A stretch of DNA of 62,516 nucleotides from an uncultured Clostridia bacterium (GCA_944332185.1 CALVJJ010000006.1:1-62516); one strand, 5' to 3'; numbered from the stretch's first letter, positions 28,070 through 37,012 are shown. The notes: generated by a model from the sequence alone, not told the origin. Translations and numbers: made by a program.

Positions 28070-28345
28070 ATGAACAAAACACAACTAATAGAAAATTTAT
28101 CTAAATTCGGTGGAACAACGAAAAAAGAAAGTAAAGAGTTTTTAGATGCTTTTATTCATGTAGTAACCAAGGCTTTGAAAAAAGGAGACAGTGTACAAAT
28201 TGTAGGGTTTGGGAAGTTTGAAATCAAATATCGAAAACCTAGAAAAACCTATAATCCTTTGACACATCAAATGATGCATTTAAAGGCTAGTAGTACGCCA
28301 AGTTTTAGAGCAGGTAAAAGCTTAAAAGTTGCCGTATCTTCTTAA
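28070..28345 (+). CDS. HU-family DNA-binding protein, first copy (divergent)
   Basis: 91 residues from the ATG giving MNKTQLIENL, with a strong AAGGAGGG site; an upstream in-frame ATG overlapping the flippase gene lacks one. It has the HU fold: helices 1-2 (TKKESKEFLDAFIHVVTKAL), GDSVQIVGFGKFEIKYR, then the DNA-binding arm KTYNPLTHQ. The usual Arg-x-Gly-x-Asn-Pro of the arm tip is changed to KTYNP, so minor-groove contact may differ from that of the neighbouring HU. Confidence 0.92.
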   Translation: MNKTQLIENLSKFGGTTKKESKEFLDAFIHVVTKALKKGDSVQIVGFGKFEIKYRKPRKTYNPLTHQMMHLKASSTPSFRAGKSLKVAVSS

Positions 28346-28386
28346 AAAAGTTAGGAAAATACTGTGAAAAATAATAGAAAAATTGT

Positions 28387-28415
28387 TTTACAAGAGTAGA
28401 AATATATGCTATAAT
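28387..28415 (+). promoter_or_regulatory. Promoter of the second HU gene
   Basis: TTTACA (28387-28392), 17-base spacer, TATAAT (28410-28415) with extended -10 TGC. It makes the second HU independent of the spoVT unit. Confidence 0.72.
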
Positions 28416-28447
28416 AAGGCTATAAAACAAACAAAAGGAGAATTGTT

Positions 28448-28726
28448 ATGAATAAAAATGATTTAGTAAGAACTGTTGCTGATAAAGTAGAATTTACTTT
28501 GAAAGATACAGCAGCTGTCGTAGATGCTCTTGTAGAAGCAATTACTCTTGCTCTTAAAGATGGAGAAGAAGTGAATGTTGCTGGTTTTGGAAAATTCACA
28601 GCAAAACGTAGAGCAGCTAGAGAAAGCATCAATCCTAGAACGAAAGAAGTTGTTAAAGTTCCAGCTTGTGTTGCTCCAGCATTTAAAGCTAGCAAAGCCT
28701 TAAAAGATAGTTTGAATACTAAATAA
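28448..28726 (+). CDS. hup: HU-family DNA-binding protein, second copy
   Basis: 92 residues with AAAGGAG before the ATG. Classical HU pattern: MNKNDLVRTVADK, helix 2, GEEVNVAGFGKFTAKRRAARESINPRTKEVV, then the C-terminal helix FKASKALKDSL. HU compacts and bends DNA. With its own strong promoter and terminator this copy is the likely abundant housekeeping HU, while the preceding one is expressed with the sporulation genes (inference). Confidence 0.95.
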   Translation: MNKNDLVRTVADKVEFTLKDTAAVVDALVEAITLALKDGEEVNVAGFGKFTAKRRAARESINPRTKEVVKVPACVAPAFKASKALKDSLNTK

Positions 28727-28743
28727 TATCTTATAACAAAATA

Positions 28744-28771
28744 ACACCTAGTTTTGCTAGGTGTTTTTTTT
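28744..28771 (+). terminator. Terminator of the second HU gene
   Basis: ACACCTAG/CTAGGTGT 8-bp stem with loop TTTTG and eight T. Confidence 0.9.
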
Positions 28772-28819
28772 GATATTTATTGAAAATAAGGGAAAAATAG
28801 AAAAAACATTTCGTTTTAA

Positions 28820-28848
28820 TTGTCAAAAAAAAGAAATTAAAGTACAAT
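28820..28848 (+). promoter_or_regulatory. Promoter of dusB-trmL-pgk-tpiA-gpmI
   Basis: TTGTCA (28820-28825), 17-base spacer, TACAAT (28843-28848). The expected start near 28855 lies only about 8 bases before the dusB ATG, so the message would be almost leaderless. Confidence 0.6.
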
Positions 28849-28862
28849 AAAAATAGACATGT

Positions 28863-29801
28863 ATGAAAATAGGAAATATTATTATAAAAAACAATTTAAT
28901 TTTGGCCCCAATGGCAGGAGTGACAGATGTAGGTATGCGAAGGCTAGCAGTTTTATCTGGCGCTGATTTTGCTGTATGTGAAATGGTAAGTGCAAAAGCT
29001 TTATATTACCATAATGAAAAAACAAAGCAGCTGCTAAATACTTGTCCAGAAGAAAAAATTAAAGTAGCACAAATTTTTGGGAATGATCCAGAAATTATGG
29101 CATGGGCATGCCAAAGTGAAGCTTTACAAAAATTCGATATTATTGATATCAATATGGGGTGTCCAGCACCGAAAATTGTGAATAATGGAGAAGGAAGTGC
29201 ATTACTTACGAATCTACCTTTAGCAAAAAAAATTATTGAAGCATGTGTAAAAGCTACGACAAAACCAATTACGGTAAAATTCCGGAAAGGTATGAATGAA
29301 CATGCTGTTGTGGCAGTAGAATTTGCAAAAATGTGCGAACAAGCAGGGGCAAGTGCCATTACGATTCATGGAAGGACAAGAGAACAGTATTATAGTGGTC
29401 AAGTGGATTATGACTGTATCAAAGCTGTGAAGAATGCAGTACACATTCCTGTGATTGGCAATGGCGATGTGGTTGATGAGGCATCTTATCAAAGAATGAA
29501 AGATTGTGGGGTAGATGCTGTCATGATTGGTCGTGGAGCACTGGGAAATCCATGTATTTTTGCAAAATTATTAGGAAAGCCGACCATGTCTACATGGGAA
29601 TGTGTACAACAACACGTATTAGAGATGCTAAAATATTATGATAAAGAATTTGTGTTGCGTGAAATGAGAAAACATTTTTTGTGGTACTTAAAAGGCGTCA
29701 AAGGTGTTAATGCCATCAAGACAAAAATCGTGACCATGAATGATTTAGATGAAGTGATGCATACAATGAAGAAAATTTTACAAGAGGATAAGAATGGTTA
29801 G
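28863..29801 (+). CDS. dusB: tRNA-dihydrouridine synthase (DusB-like)
   Basis: 312 residues. FMN-binding TIM barrel beginning NLILAPMAGVTDVGMRRL, with the catalytic Cys in NMGCPAPK, the KFRKGM strand, AITIHGRTREQYYSG and IGNGDV, and the phosphate-binding VMIGRGALGNP. It reduces uridine in tRNA D-loops using NADPH. No Shine-Dalgarno sequence is visible before the ATG. The gene overlaps trmL by 8 bases, so it heads a five-gene unit. Confidence 0.93.
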   Translation: MKIGNIIIKNNLILAPMAGVTDVGMRRLAVLSGADFAVCEMVSAKALYYHNEKTKQLLNTCPEEKIKVAQIFGNDPEIMAWACQSEALQKFDIIDINMGCPAPKIVNNGEGSALLTNLPLAKKIIEACVKATTKPITVKFRKGMNEHAVVAVEFAKMCEQAGASAITIHGRTREQYYSGQVDYDCIKAVKNAVHIPVIGNGDVVDEASYQRMKDCGVDAVMIGRGALGNPCIFAKLLGKPTMSTWECVQQHVLEMLKYYDKEFVLREMRKHFLWYLKGVKGVNAIKTKIVTMNDLDEVMHTMKKILQEDKNG

Positions 29802-30279
29802 TGTTGTATTATTAGAACCAGAAATACCACAAAATGCAGGCAATATCGTGCGTACTTGTGCAGCAACAGGTTGTCCATTATATATGGTAAAACCACTTGG
29901 CTTTGAAGTGAGTGACAAACATTATAAAAGGGCAGGTCTTGATTATTGGCAATATGCGAATGTCAAAATCATTGATAGTTTTGAAAAATTCTATCAAGAT
30001 CATAAAGACAAACAATTTTATTTTGCCAGTACGAAAAGTCAAAAAATTTATACAGAAGTGAATTATCAAACAGATTGTTTTATTGTGTTTGGAAAAGAAT
30101 CGAAAGGAATTGATGAAACTATTTTGCATGACCATTATCAAGATTGCATAAGAATTCCTATGTACGAGAAAGCAAGAAGTTTGAATTTAGCCAATTCTGT
30201 TGCAATCATTGTCTATGAAGCCATGAGACAAAATAATTTTAAAGACTTAAAGAATTTTGGACATTTGACAAAATTTTAA
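29794..30279 (+). CDS. trmL: tRNA (cytidine/uridine-34 2'-O)-methyltransferase
   Basis: 161 residues, the size of the minimal SPOUT methyltransferase TrmL. Motifs: VLLEPEIPQNAGNIVRTCAATGC at the start, FGKESKGID, and the knotted C-terminal IPMYEKARSLNLANSVAIIVYEA. It methylates the wobble base of certain tRNA-Leu. It overlaps dusB, giving a two-gene tRNA-modification block ahead of the glycolytic genes. Confidence 0.94.
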   Translation: MVSVVLLEPEIPQNAGNIVRTCAATGCPLYMVKPLGFEVSDKHYKRAGLDYWQYANVKIIDSFEKFYQDHKDKQFYFASTKSQKIYTEVNYQTDCFIVFGKESKGIDETILHDHYQDCIRIPMYEKARSLNLANSVAIIVYEAMRQNNFKDLKNFGHLTKF

Positions 30280-30289
30280 AGGAGTAACA

Positions 30290-31468
30290 ATGAAAAAAAC
30301 AATTATAGGATTAGATGTAAAAGATAAAAAGGTAGCTGTAAGAGTGGATTTTAATGTCCCTATGAAAGAGGGTGTCATTACTGATGACAAAAGAATTAAA
30401 GAATCTTTACCAACAATTATGTATTTGTTGGATCATGGGGCAAGCTTGATTTTGATCAGTCATCTAGGCAGACCAAATGGAGTGGAAAAACAATATTCAC
30501 TCAAACCTATAGCCGCTAGACTTAGTGAACTGATTGGGAAAAAGGTCATCATGGCAAAGAACGTGGTAGGAGAAGATACTCTGAAAAAAGCACAAAAATT
30601 AAAAAGTGGAGACATCTTACTATTAGAAAATGTGCGTTTTGAAAAAGGGGAAGAAGAAAATGATCCAGAACTAGCAAAAAAATTGGCAAGCATGGCAGAC
30701 CTTTATGTATTAGATGCATTTGGAACTGCTCATCGAAAACACGCAAGTACGTATGGAATGAGTAAACTTTTGCCAAATGCTATAGGTTTTTTGGTAGAAA
30801 AGGAAGTAAATGCAATAGATTCTGTCTTACATGCTACCACTCACCCTTTTGTAGCAATATTAGGGGGATCTAAAGTGAGTGATAAAATAAAACTCATTGG
30901 AAGTTTGCTAGATAAAGTAGATGTCCTTTTAGTGGGTGGTGCTATGGCATATACATTTTTAAAGGCACAAGGCATAGATACCGGGAATAGTATGGTAGAA
31001 GAAGATATGATCAAAGATGCTACAAAATTATTAAAAATGGCACAAGAAAAAAATGTGCAACTCATTTTGCCTATGGATCATGTGATAGCAGATCAATTAG
31101 ACAACCCTACACGTATCTACCAAACAAGTGATGCAAATATTCTAGATGGATTTTCAGGATATGACATTGGTAAAAAAACCATCAAACAATATACCAAAAT
31201 TATTAAAAAAGCTAAAAGAGTGATTTGGAATGGACCAATGGGAGTATTTGAACAACCAGAATTTGCAAAAGGAACATTTGCTATTTGCAAAGCTATGGCA
31301 AAAAGTAAAGGGTATACTGTCATTGGTGGAGGAGATAGTGCATCAGCTGCTGTCAAAAGTGGCTATTCCAAAAAGATCAACCACATTAGTACGGGTGGTG
31401 GCGCTAGTCTAAAAATGTTTGAAGGAAAAACATTGCCAGCTATTGAGGTTATTGAAGAGAAAAAGTAG
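30290..31468 (+). CDS. pgk: Phosphoglycerate kinase
   Basis: 392 residues. Typical blocks: VRVDFNVPM near the N-terminus, ISHLGRPNG, LLENVRFEKGEEENDPELAKKLA, then the ATP domain with AILGGSKVSDK, WNGPMGVFE and GGGDSASA, ending in ISTGGGASLKMFEGKTLP. It makes ATP from 1,3-bisphosphoglycerate. AAGGAG precedes the ATG. gapA, its usual upstream partner, is not in this window; pgk follows trmL after 10 bases. Confidence 0.98.
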   Translation: MKKTIIGLDVKDKKVAVRVDFNVPMKEGVITDDKRIKESLPTIMYLLDHGASLILISHLGRPNGVEKQYSLKPIAARLSELIGKKVIMAKNVVGEDTLKKAQKLKSGDILLLENVRFEKGEEENDPELAKKLASMADLYVLDAFGTAHRKHASTYGMSKLLPNAIGFLVEKEVNAIDSVLHATTHPFVAILGGSKVSDKIKLIGSLLDKVDVLLVGGAMAYTFLKAQGIDTGNSMVEEDMIKDATKLLKMAQEKNVQLILPMDHVIADQLDNPTRIYQTSDANILDGFSGYDIGKKTIKQYTKIIKKAKRVIWNGPMGVFEQPEFAKGTFAICKAMAKSKGYTVIGGGDSASAAVKSGYSKKINHISTGGGASLKMFEGKTLPAIEVIEEKK

Positions 31469-31474
31469 GTGAAT

Positions 31475-32221
31475 ATGAGTCAAAAACCATTTTTCGTACT
31501 TGCGAATTTCAAAATGAATATGGATACAGCAAGTTTAAAAAAATATTTTTCCAATATCAAAAAGATAGCTAAGTATACTCCTTTGGGGTTTGCTATTCCT
31601 TATGTTTATTTGGCAAATAGTAAGAAAATTATGCGTCACACAGCCGTGAAAATTGGTGCTCAAGATTGTTCTGCATTTGATAAAGGAGCATATACAGGTC
31701 AAATTTCTGCTGCTATGATCGAAGATGTTGGGTGTGATTTTTGTATTGTAGGACATAGCGAATGTAGAAAAAGAGGGGACTCTAATGCAGATATTCAACA
31801 TAAATTAGAAAAATTAAAAAACACGAATGTTTCCGTGGTATTATGTATTGGAGAAAGCTTGGAACAAAGAAAAAATCATACATTTGATGCTTTTTTATTA
31901 GAACAATTACAAACTGTATTTTCTACATTTGATGCCAATGAATTAGAACGTGTCATGATAGCGTATGAACCTATTTGGGCAATAGGTACAGGAATTACAC
32001 CAAGTATGGAAGATATTCAAGCGACCATTCTCATGATTAAAAGAATGATTGCCGATCATTATCCATCTCCTATGATGATGCCTAAAGTATTGTATGGGGG
32101 CAGTGTCAATCAAAATAATATACTAGATATTAAAGAAAATACAAATGCAGATGGTGTGTTAGTCGGGGGAGCCAGTTTGGATATTGAGGAATTTCAAAGA
32201 ATGATCAAAAATATATGCTAG
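31475..32221 (+). CDS. tpiA: Triosephosphate isomerase
   Basis: 248 residues from the ATG giving MSQKPFFVLANFKMN; a GTG two codons earlier (31469) is possible, and the AGGTG site sits very close to the ATG. Catalytic residues are present: Asn and Lys in NFKMN, His in VGHSE, Glu in AYEPIWAIGTG, and the phosphate-binding YGGSVN. The residue after GHSE, normally Arg, is Cys (GHSECRKRG). Glycolytic partner of pgk and gpmI in the same unit. Confidence 0.96.
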   Translation: MSQKPFFVLANFKMNMDTASLKKYFSNIKKIAKYTPLGFAIPYVYLANSKKIMRHTAVKIGAQDCSAFDKGAYTGQISAAMIEDVGCDFCIVGHSECRKRGDSNADIQHKLEKLKNTNVSVVLCIGESLEQRKNHTFDAFLLEQLQTVFSTFDANELERVMIAYEPIWAIGTGITPSMEDIQATILMIKRMIADHYPSPMMMPKVLYGGSVNQNNILDIKENTNADGVLVGGASLDIEEFQRMIKNIC

Positions 32222-32230
32222 GGAGGTACT

Positions 32231-33745
32231 ATGGAAAAAATACCTTTTGTAGGATTGATTATTTTAGATGGTTATGGAATCAGGAAAACAAAAAAAGGCA
32301 ATGCCATTGCATTAGCCAATCCTTCTTTTTTAAACAACTGTTTTCAAAACAATCCTTACACGACCTTGCATGCTAGTGGAAAATATGTTGGATTACCAAA
32401 AGGACAGATAGGTAATAGTGAAGTCGGTCATCTCAATATAGGAGCAGGTAAAGTTGTATTACAGAATTTGTTAAAAATCAATCAAGCAATAGAGAATGGC
32501 AGTTTTTATCATAATCAAACAATATTAGATTTGTTATCTAGATGTCGTGAAGAACATAAAACATTGCATATTATAGGATTACTTTCTGATGGGGGAGTGC
32601 ATTCTCATATTCGCCATTTGTTTGCACTTATTGATATGTGTCAACAACAGAATATGAAAGATGTGGCTATCCATGCATTTTTAGATGGAAGAGATACCTA
32701 TCGTGATAGTGGAATTCAATATCTACAGCAACTACAAAAGAAAATACAACACACTCCGTATCAAATATCTACCATTATGGGAAGATATTATGCAATGGAT
32801 CGAGAAAACAACTATGATCTAACAGAAATTGCTTGGAAAGCATTGACAAAAGGGGAAGAGAAAAAAGTACAAGATTATCAAAGTGCCATTCAAGAATGTT
32901 ATGCAAAGGGTATTTATGATGAGTTCATACCACCTATCATTGTTGGAGAAAAATATATTCAAAATCAAGATGGCGTTTTATTTTTTAATTTTAGAGAAGA
33001 TAGAGCAAGACAATTAACGAGAGTCCTTACTGATCCTACCTTCCACACTTTCGATACACATCAAATTCTGGCAGATATGGTAACTTTTGTAGAGTATGAT
33101 GATACCCTACAAAATGTAAAAGTAGTTTTTCCAAAAGAAAGAATAGAACATAATTTGTCTGCAATTTTATCAAAACATGGTAAAAAGCAATTCAAAATAA
33201 CCGAAACGACAAAGTATGCTCATGTTACGTATTTTCTAAACGGTGGAATAGAAGAACCTTATCCAGATGAAGATAGATATTTGATCGAAACCATCAAAGG
33301 AAAACCATTTGATGCTGTTCCTGCTATGCGTGCTGTAGAAATTACAGATAAAGCAATATCTTGTATTTTGTCAAAAAACTATGATTTTATGACATTAAAC
33401 TACAGCAACTGTGACATGATAGGGCATACAGGTAACTTGCAAGCGACGATAGAAGCTATCAAAGTATTAGATAGACAAGTGCAAAGACTTGTCAACACAA
33501 TTCTATCCATTGGGGGAATTGCTATCATTACTGCCGATCATGGTAATGCCGAATATATGCTAGATAAAAAAGGAAGAATCTTAACAGATCATACGACCAA
33601 TCCGGTGCCATTTTGTCTAATTGGAAAGAAGAATGTAAAACTGATCAAGGGTGGTAGTTTATCGAATATTACTCCAACAATTTTAGAATTGATGGGAATT
33701 GAAGAAAAGATGGAACAACCATCTTTAATCAAACATAAAAGATAA
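32231..33745 (+). CDS. gpmI: 2,3-bisphosphoglycerate-independent phosphoglycerate mutase
   Basis: 504 residues, normal for the two-manganese enzyme. Seen are LIILDGYGIR with a metal-binding Asp, the catalytic Ser in GNSEVGHLNIGAG, LLSDGGVHSH, FLDGRDTYRDSG, and the C-terminal metal sites NYSNCDMIGHTG and ITADHGNAE. It converts 3- to 2-phosphoglycerate. GGGAGG lies before the ATG. It ends the pgk-tpiA-gpmI block; enolase is not in the window and no clear terminator follows. Confidence 0.97.
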   Translation: MEKIPFVGLIILDGYGIRKTKKGNAIALANPSFLNNCFQNNPYTTLHASGKYVGLPKGQIGNSEVGHLNIGAGKVVLQNLLKINQAIENGSFYHNQTILDLLSRCREEHKTLHIIGLLSDGGVHSHIRHLFALIDMCQQQNMKDVAIHAFLDGRDTYRDSGIQYLQQLQKKIQHTPYQISTIMGRYYAMDRENNYDLTEIAWKALTKGEEKKVQDYQSAIQECYAKGIYDEFIPPIIVGEKYIQNQDGVLFFNFREDRARQLTRVLTDPTFHTFDTHQILADMVTFVEYDDTLQNVKVVFPKERIEHNLSAILSKHGKKQFKITETTKYAHVTYFLNGGIEEPYPDEDRYLIETIKGKPFDAVPAMRAVEITDKAISCILSKNYDFMTLNYSNCDMIGHTGNLQATIEAIKVLDRQVQRLVNTILSIGGIAIITADHGNAEYMLDKKGRILTDHTTNPVPFCLIGKKNVKLIKGGSLSNITPTILELMGIEEKMEQPSLIKHKR

Positions 33746-33786
33746 AGACGAAGAATGAAAACACCAATGATTTTAATATGTGCATA

Positions 33787-33815
33787 TTGACAAATGTACA
33801 TATTTGAAGTATACT
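33787..33815 (+). promoter_or_regulatory. Promoter of the small membrane protein gene
   Basis: TTGACA (33787-33792), 17-base spacer, TATACT (33810-33815). Confidence 0.75.
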
Positions 33816-33837
33816 AAACAAAATAAGGAGAACGATT

Positions 33838-34065
33838 ATGAGTTGGCTAAAAGATCAATATCAAAGATTTTATAATTATTTTATTGGAGATGTAACACCT
33901 TTTGTTAGGGGTGCTGTTATTGTCGGCTTGATTGTTCTAAGTTTAATTTGTATCTTATCTGCGACTAAAGGAAAATCAGAGATTATTGTAAAAAAATGGT
34001 TTCCTTTGTTTATGGCAATCGTTTTTATCGTTCTCGTGATTCTGTATGTCAGTTGGACAAAATAA
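33838..34065 (+). CDS. Small two-helix membrane protein, unknown
   Basis: 75 residues, AAGGAG before the ATG. A short amphipathic start (WLKDQYQRFYNYFIGD) is followed by two hydrophobic helices at about residues 23-42 and 53-72, joined by the basic loop KGKSEIIVKK. It has its own near-consensus promoter and terminator, so it is a real expressed gene. It stands immediately before secG, and the arrangement of two helices with a short charged loop is like that of SecG, but the SecG loop motif is missing. I do not recognise the family. Confidence 0.72.
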   Translation: MSWLKDQYQRFYNYFIGDVTPFVRGAVIVGLIVLSLICILSATKGKSEIIVKKWFPLFMAIVFIVLVILYVSWTK

Positions 34066-34099
34066 AAAATAAAGAGTAAATGACAAAATAAAAAAAGAG

Positions 34100-34129
34100 C
34101 ATAATGTCTTTAAGGCATTATGTTTTTTT
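34100..34129 (+). terminator. Terminator of the small membrane protein gene
   Basis: CATAATG (34100-34106) pairs with CATTATG (34116-34122), followed by seven T. Confidence 0.85.
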
Positions 34130-34188
34130 ATATTTTCTAAAATTTTTACATTTTTATAGAAATTACGTGAGATTTGTTTTTGAAATTG

Positions 34189-34218
34189 TTGTTTTTTTCT
34201 CTAACTTTGTGGTATACT
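34189..34218 (+). promoter_or_regulatory. Promoter of secG
   Basis: TATACT (34213-34218) with extended -10 TGG; the best -35 is TTGTTT (34189-34194) at 18 bases. Confidence 0.6.
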
Positions 34219-34258
34219 AAACTATCATGAATAGATAGACTTACGCTAAGGAGGAGAC

Positions 34259-34567
34259 ATGAATTATTTTGCTTTATTGAATGCACCTGTTAGTAATTGG
34301 GTTAGTACAACAATACCAGTCGTACAAACGGTTTTGATTAGTCTTATAGCTGTGCTTGCACTTGCAATTATTATTGCAGTACTATGTCAACCATCTAATC
34401 CAGAACAAGGAATGAATGTAATTACAGGTTCTAATGATAGTTTTTACGCAAAAAACAAAGGATCTACGAGAGAAGGTAGACTAAACAAATTGATTATTAT
34501 AGCATCAATTTGTATTTTAGTTTTTACCATTTTGTACTTTGTATCCTTTGCAATTTATCGTGGATAA
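34259..34567 (+). CDS. secG: Preprotein translocase subunit SecG
   Basis: 102 residues with two hydrophobic helices (about 22-43 and 76-97). The loop has the SecG arrangement: CQPSNPEQGMNVITGSNDSFYAKN in place of the usual LLQ.s...gl...fGG, then a REGRLNKL segment matching the R..E..L.r of the family. SecG supports SecYE-mediated export. An AAGGAGG site precedes the ATG. secG followed by rnr, smpB and ssrA is a recurring Firmicutes order, which strengthens the call; similarity in the loop is modest. Confidence 0.82.
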   Translation: MNYFALLNAPVSNWVSTTIPVVQTVLISLIAVLALAIIIAVLCQPSNPEQGMNVITGSNDSFYAKNKGSTREGRLNKLIIIASICILVFTILYFVSFAIYRG

Positions 34568-34592
34568 AAAAGGCTCAATAAGAGCCTTTTTT
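34566..34592 (+). terminator. Terminator between secG and rnr
   Basis: GGCTC/GAGCC with loop AATAA, flanked by an A-run and six T. Overlaps the secG stop. Confidence 0.83.
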
Positions 34593-34614
34593 GTAATGAA
34601 GAAAAGGAGAAAGC

Positions 34615-36852
34615 ATGAATTACAACGAAAAAATCATACATCAAATAGAAATCAACAAATTAGATGGAATGGAATATGGTTTTGTGATAGGGCAATTATG
34701 TGTCTTAAATAATAAGCCTTACGAAGAAATGACAAATGTGGTTGAAAAACTAGTGTCGAACGGTTATCTTGTGAAAGATCAAAAAAATATGTTAACCATT
34801 CATCAAAAGAAACAAAAACAAAAATCATTTTCTAAAAAAGATCGACCAATGCTCACAAAAGAAGAAGAGTTTTTGCAACAAGCTGATCAAATGATTTTTA
34901 AAGATGTGAAGAAAGGAAAACGCAAACAGCAAAAAAGAATAGAAGGAAAAATATCCTCTACTTCCAAAGGATATGCTTTTTTGGTACCTTATGAAGAAGG
35001 CATGGAAGATATATTCATTGCACAAAAGAATTTGGGTGGCGCCTTACATAATGATATGGTCATAGTGGAATTGATCCCTTCTAGAGGTCATAAGATGGAA
35101 GGAAAAGTTGTCCAAATACTAGAACGTGGACAAAATACCGTTGTAGGCAAAATCAATTTAATGAAGAAAGTGGCCTATGTTACACCTGATGATGTGAAAT
35201 TTGGAAAAGATATTTTAATCCCTATTTCGCAGACTCTAGGTGCTAATCAAGGGGACAAGGTCGTGGTAACCATTACCAAATATGGTACTGGAAAAAAGAA
35301 AGTCGAAGGTATTGTGTCAGAAGTTTTGGGACAACCTAATAAAATAGAAACGGAAGTTTTAGCTATTATTCGTTCTTACGGTCTATTTTTACAATTTCCA
35401 AAAAAAGTACAAGAATTTGCACAAACCATTCCACAGGAAATTAGTACTAAAGATAGCAAAAATAGAAAAGATTTTCGTAAAGAATTGATTTTTACGATTG
35501 ATGGGGAAGACACCAGAGATATTGACGATGCGATTTCTTTACAAAAATTAAAAAATGGCCATTATCAATTAGGAGTCCATATCGCTGATGTAGGAGAATA
35601 TGTTCCAAGGAATAGTATTCTTGATAAAGAAGCATTTCATCGTGCAACAAGTGTCTATTTTCCATCACTTGTATTACCAATGTTGCCAAGAGAATTAAGT
35701 AATGGTATTTGTTCTTTAAACGAAGGAGTGGACCGTTTTGCTTTGTCCTGCATCATGGAAATTGACGAAACAGGAACTGTAGTCAATTATGATATTTGTG
35801 AGAGTGTAATAAGAAGTAAAAAACGTTTTACGTATACCATCGTACAAGCTATTTTAGATGGCGATCCACTTATGTGTAAACAATATAAAGAATTTGTTAC
35901 ACCTTTACAACAAATGAATGAACTCAATCATATTTTAATAGATCATAGAAACAAAAGAGGTAATATTGAATTTAATTTACCAGAAGTAGAGATTCATTTG
36001 AATGATCTAGGTGATGTACTTGAAGTAGTCAAAAAAGAAAGAAAAGATGCACACAAACTGATTGAATCTTTTATGATTGTTGCCAATGAAACCATTGCTG
36101 AACATTTTCAAAAACACAAAATTCCTTTTGTCTATCGTGTACACGAAACGCCAAGTAGTGAAAAAATGCAAGTATTTTTGAATATGGTGTCTAAAGTAGG
36201 GATCAAAACATCTGTCAATGCTGCCAAAGTTCACCCAAAAGATTTGCAACGAATTCTCAATCAAGTAAAGGATTTGGATTGTCAAGAAATGATCAATAAG
36301 ATTGCATTGCGATCTATGAAAAAAGCAAAATACAGTCCTGATTGTCTAGGTCACTTTGGGTTAGCTAGTACATATTATTGTCATTTTACTAGCCCAATTA
36401 GAAGGTATCCTGACCTAACTATTCATCGTATCATCAAAGATTATTTGCATGGTGTATTACAATCTAACAAATTGGCAGAAACCAGAAATTTTGTATTAGC
36501 AAGTTCTGTCCAATCCAGTGAAAGAGAAGTACTTGCAGAGTCTGTAGAAAGAGATGTAGATGATCTATATAAAACGTTCTATATGCAACATCATTTGCAA
36601 GAAGTGTTTGAAGGCAAAGTAAGTTCTGTAACACCATTTGGTATTTTTGTACAACTAGAAAATACTGTAGAAGGTCTCGTGAAACTAACAGACATAGATG
36701 ATGTGTTAGAATATGATGAAGAGAATTTTATGTTAAAGGGTAAAAAATATCAGTTTACCATTGGTACTCCATTAAAAGTAAAAGCAGTAAGAGCAGATAT
36801 TTTAAGTAGAGAAATTGATATGGTAATGGTAGAATATGTGAACAAATTATAA
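34615..36852 (+). CDS. rnr: Ribonuclease R
   Basis: 745 residues. Order of domains: winged helix (about 1-65), two cold-shock OB folds (about 100-280), the RNB catalytic domain opening with DGEDTRDIDDAISL near residue 297 (the Asp residues bind Mg2+), and a C-terminal S1 domain (GKVSSVTPFGIFVQLENTVEGLV, about 663-735). RNase R degrades structured RNA 3' to 5' and works with tmRNA in removing non-stop messages. It stands directly before smpB and ssrA, in line with that role. Confidence 0.97.
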   Translation: MNYNEKIIHQIEINKLDGMEYGFVIGQLCVLNNKPYEEMTNVVEKLVSNGYLVKDQKNMLTIHQKKQKQKSFSKKDRPMLTKEEEFLQQADQMIFKDVKKGKRKQQKRIEGKISSTSKGYAFLVPYEEGMEDIFIAQKNLGGALHNDMVIVELIPSRGHKMEGKVVQILERGQNTVVGKINLMKKVAYVTPDDVKFGKDILIPISQTLGANQGDKVVVTITKYGTGKKKVEGIVSEVLGQPNKIETEVLAIIRSYGLFLQFPKKVQEFAQTIPQEISTKDSKNRKDFRKELIFTIDGEDTRDIDDAISLQKLKNGHYQLGVHIADVGEYVPRNSILDKEAFHRATSVYFPSLVLPMLPRELSNGICSLNEGVDRFALSCIMEIDETGTVVNYDICESVIRSKKRFTYTIVQAILDGDPLMCKQYKEFVTPLQQMNELNHILIDHRNKRGNIEFNLPEVEIHLNDLGDVLEVVKKERKDAHKLIESFMIVANETIAEHFQKHKIPFVYRVHETPSSEKMQVFLNMVSKVGIKTSVNAAKVHPKDLQRILNQVKDLDCQEMINKIALRSMKKAKYSPDCLGHFGLASTYYCHFTSPIRRYPDLTIHRIIKDYLHGVLQSNKLAETRNFVLASSVQSSEREVLAESVERDVDDLYKTFYMQHHLQEVFEGKVSSVTPFGIFVQLENTVEGLVKLTDIDDVLEYDEENFMLKGKKYQFTIGTPLKVKAVRADILSREIDMVMVEYVNKL

Positions 36853-36873
36853 AATATAATAGTTTGGATTCAT

Positions 36874-36912
36874 ACAAAACATGGACTTTTTGTCAATAAG
36901 TCCATGTTTTGT
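36874..36912 (+). terminator. Long perfect hairpin after rnr
   Basis: Fifteen paired bases (36874-36888 with 36898-36912), nine-base loop. The U-tract on the 3' side is only TTTTGT within the stem, so it may be a terminator or an mRNA-stabilising 3' structure. Confidence 0.7.
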
Positions 36913-36984
36913 ACCAAATCACATAATAAAATGCCATAAATTAGAAAAAAATAAAAAATATTTCATAAATTTTATAAATAAGTC

Positions 36985-37012
36985 TTGAAAAAATATGCAA
37001 ATATGGTATAAT
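36985..37012 (+). promoter_or_regulatory. Promoter of smpB-ssrA
   Basis: TTGAAA (36985-36990), 16-base spacer, TATAAT (37007-37012) with extended -10 TGG. Start near 37019. Confidence 0.72.
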
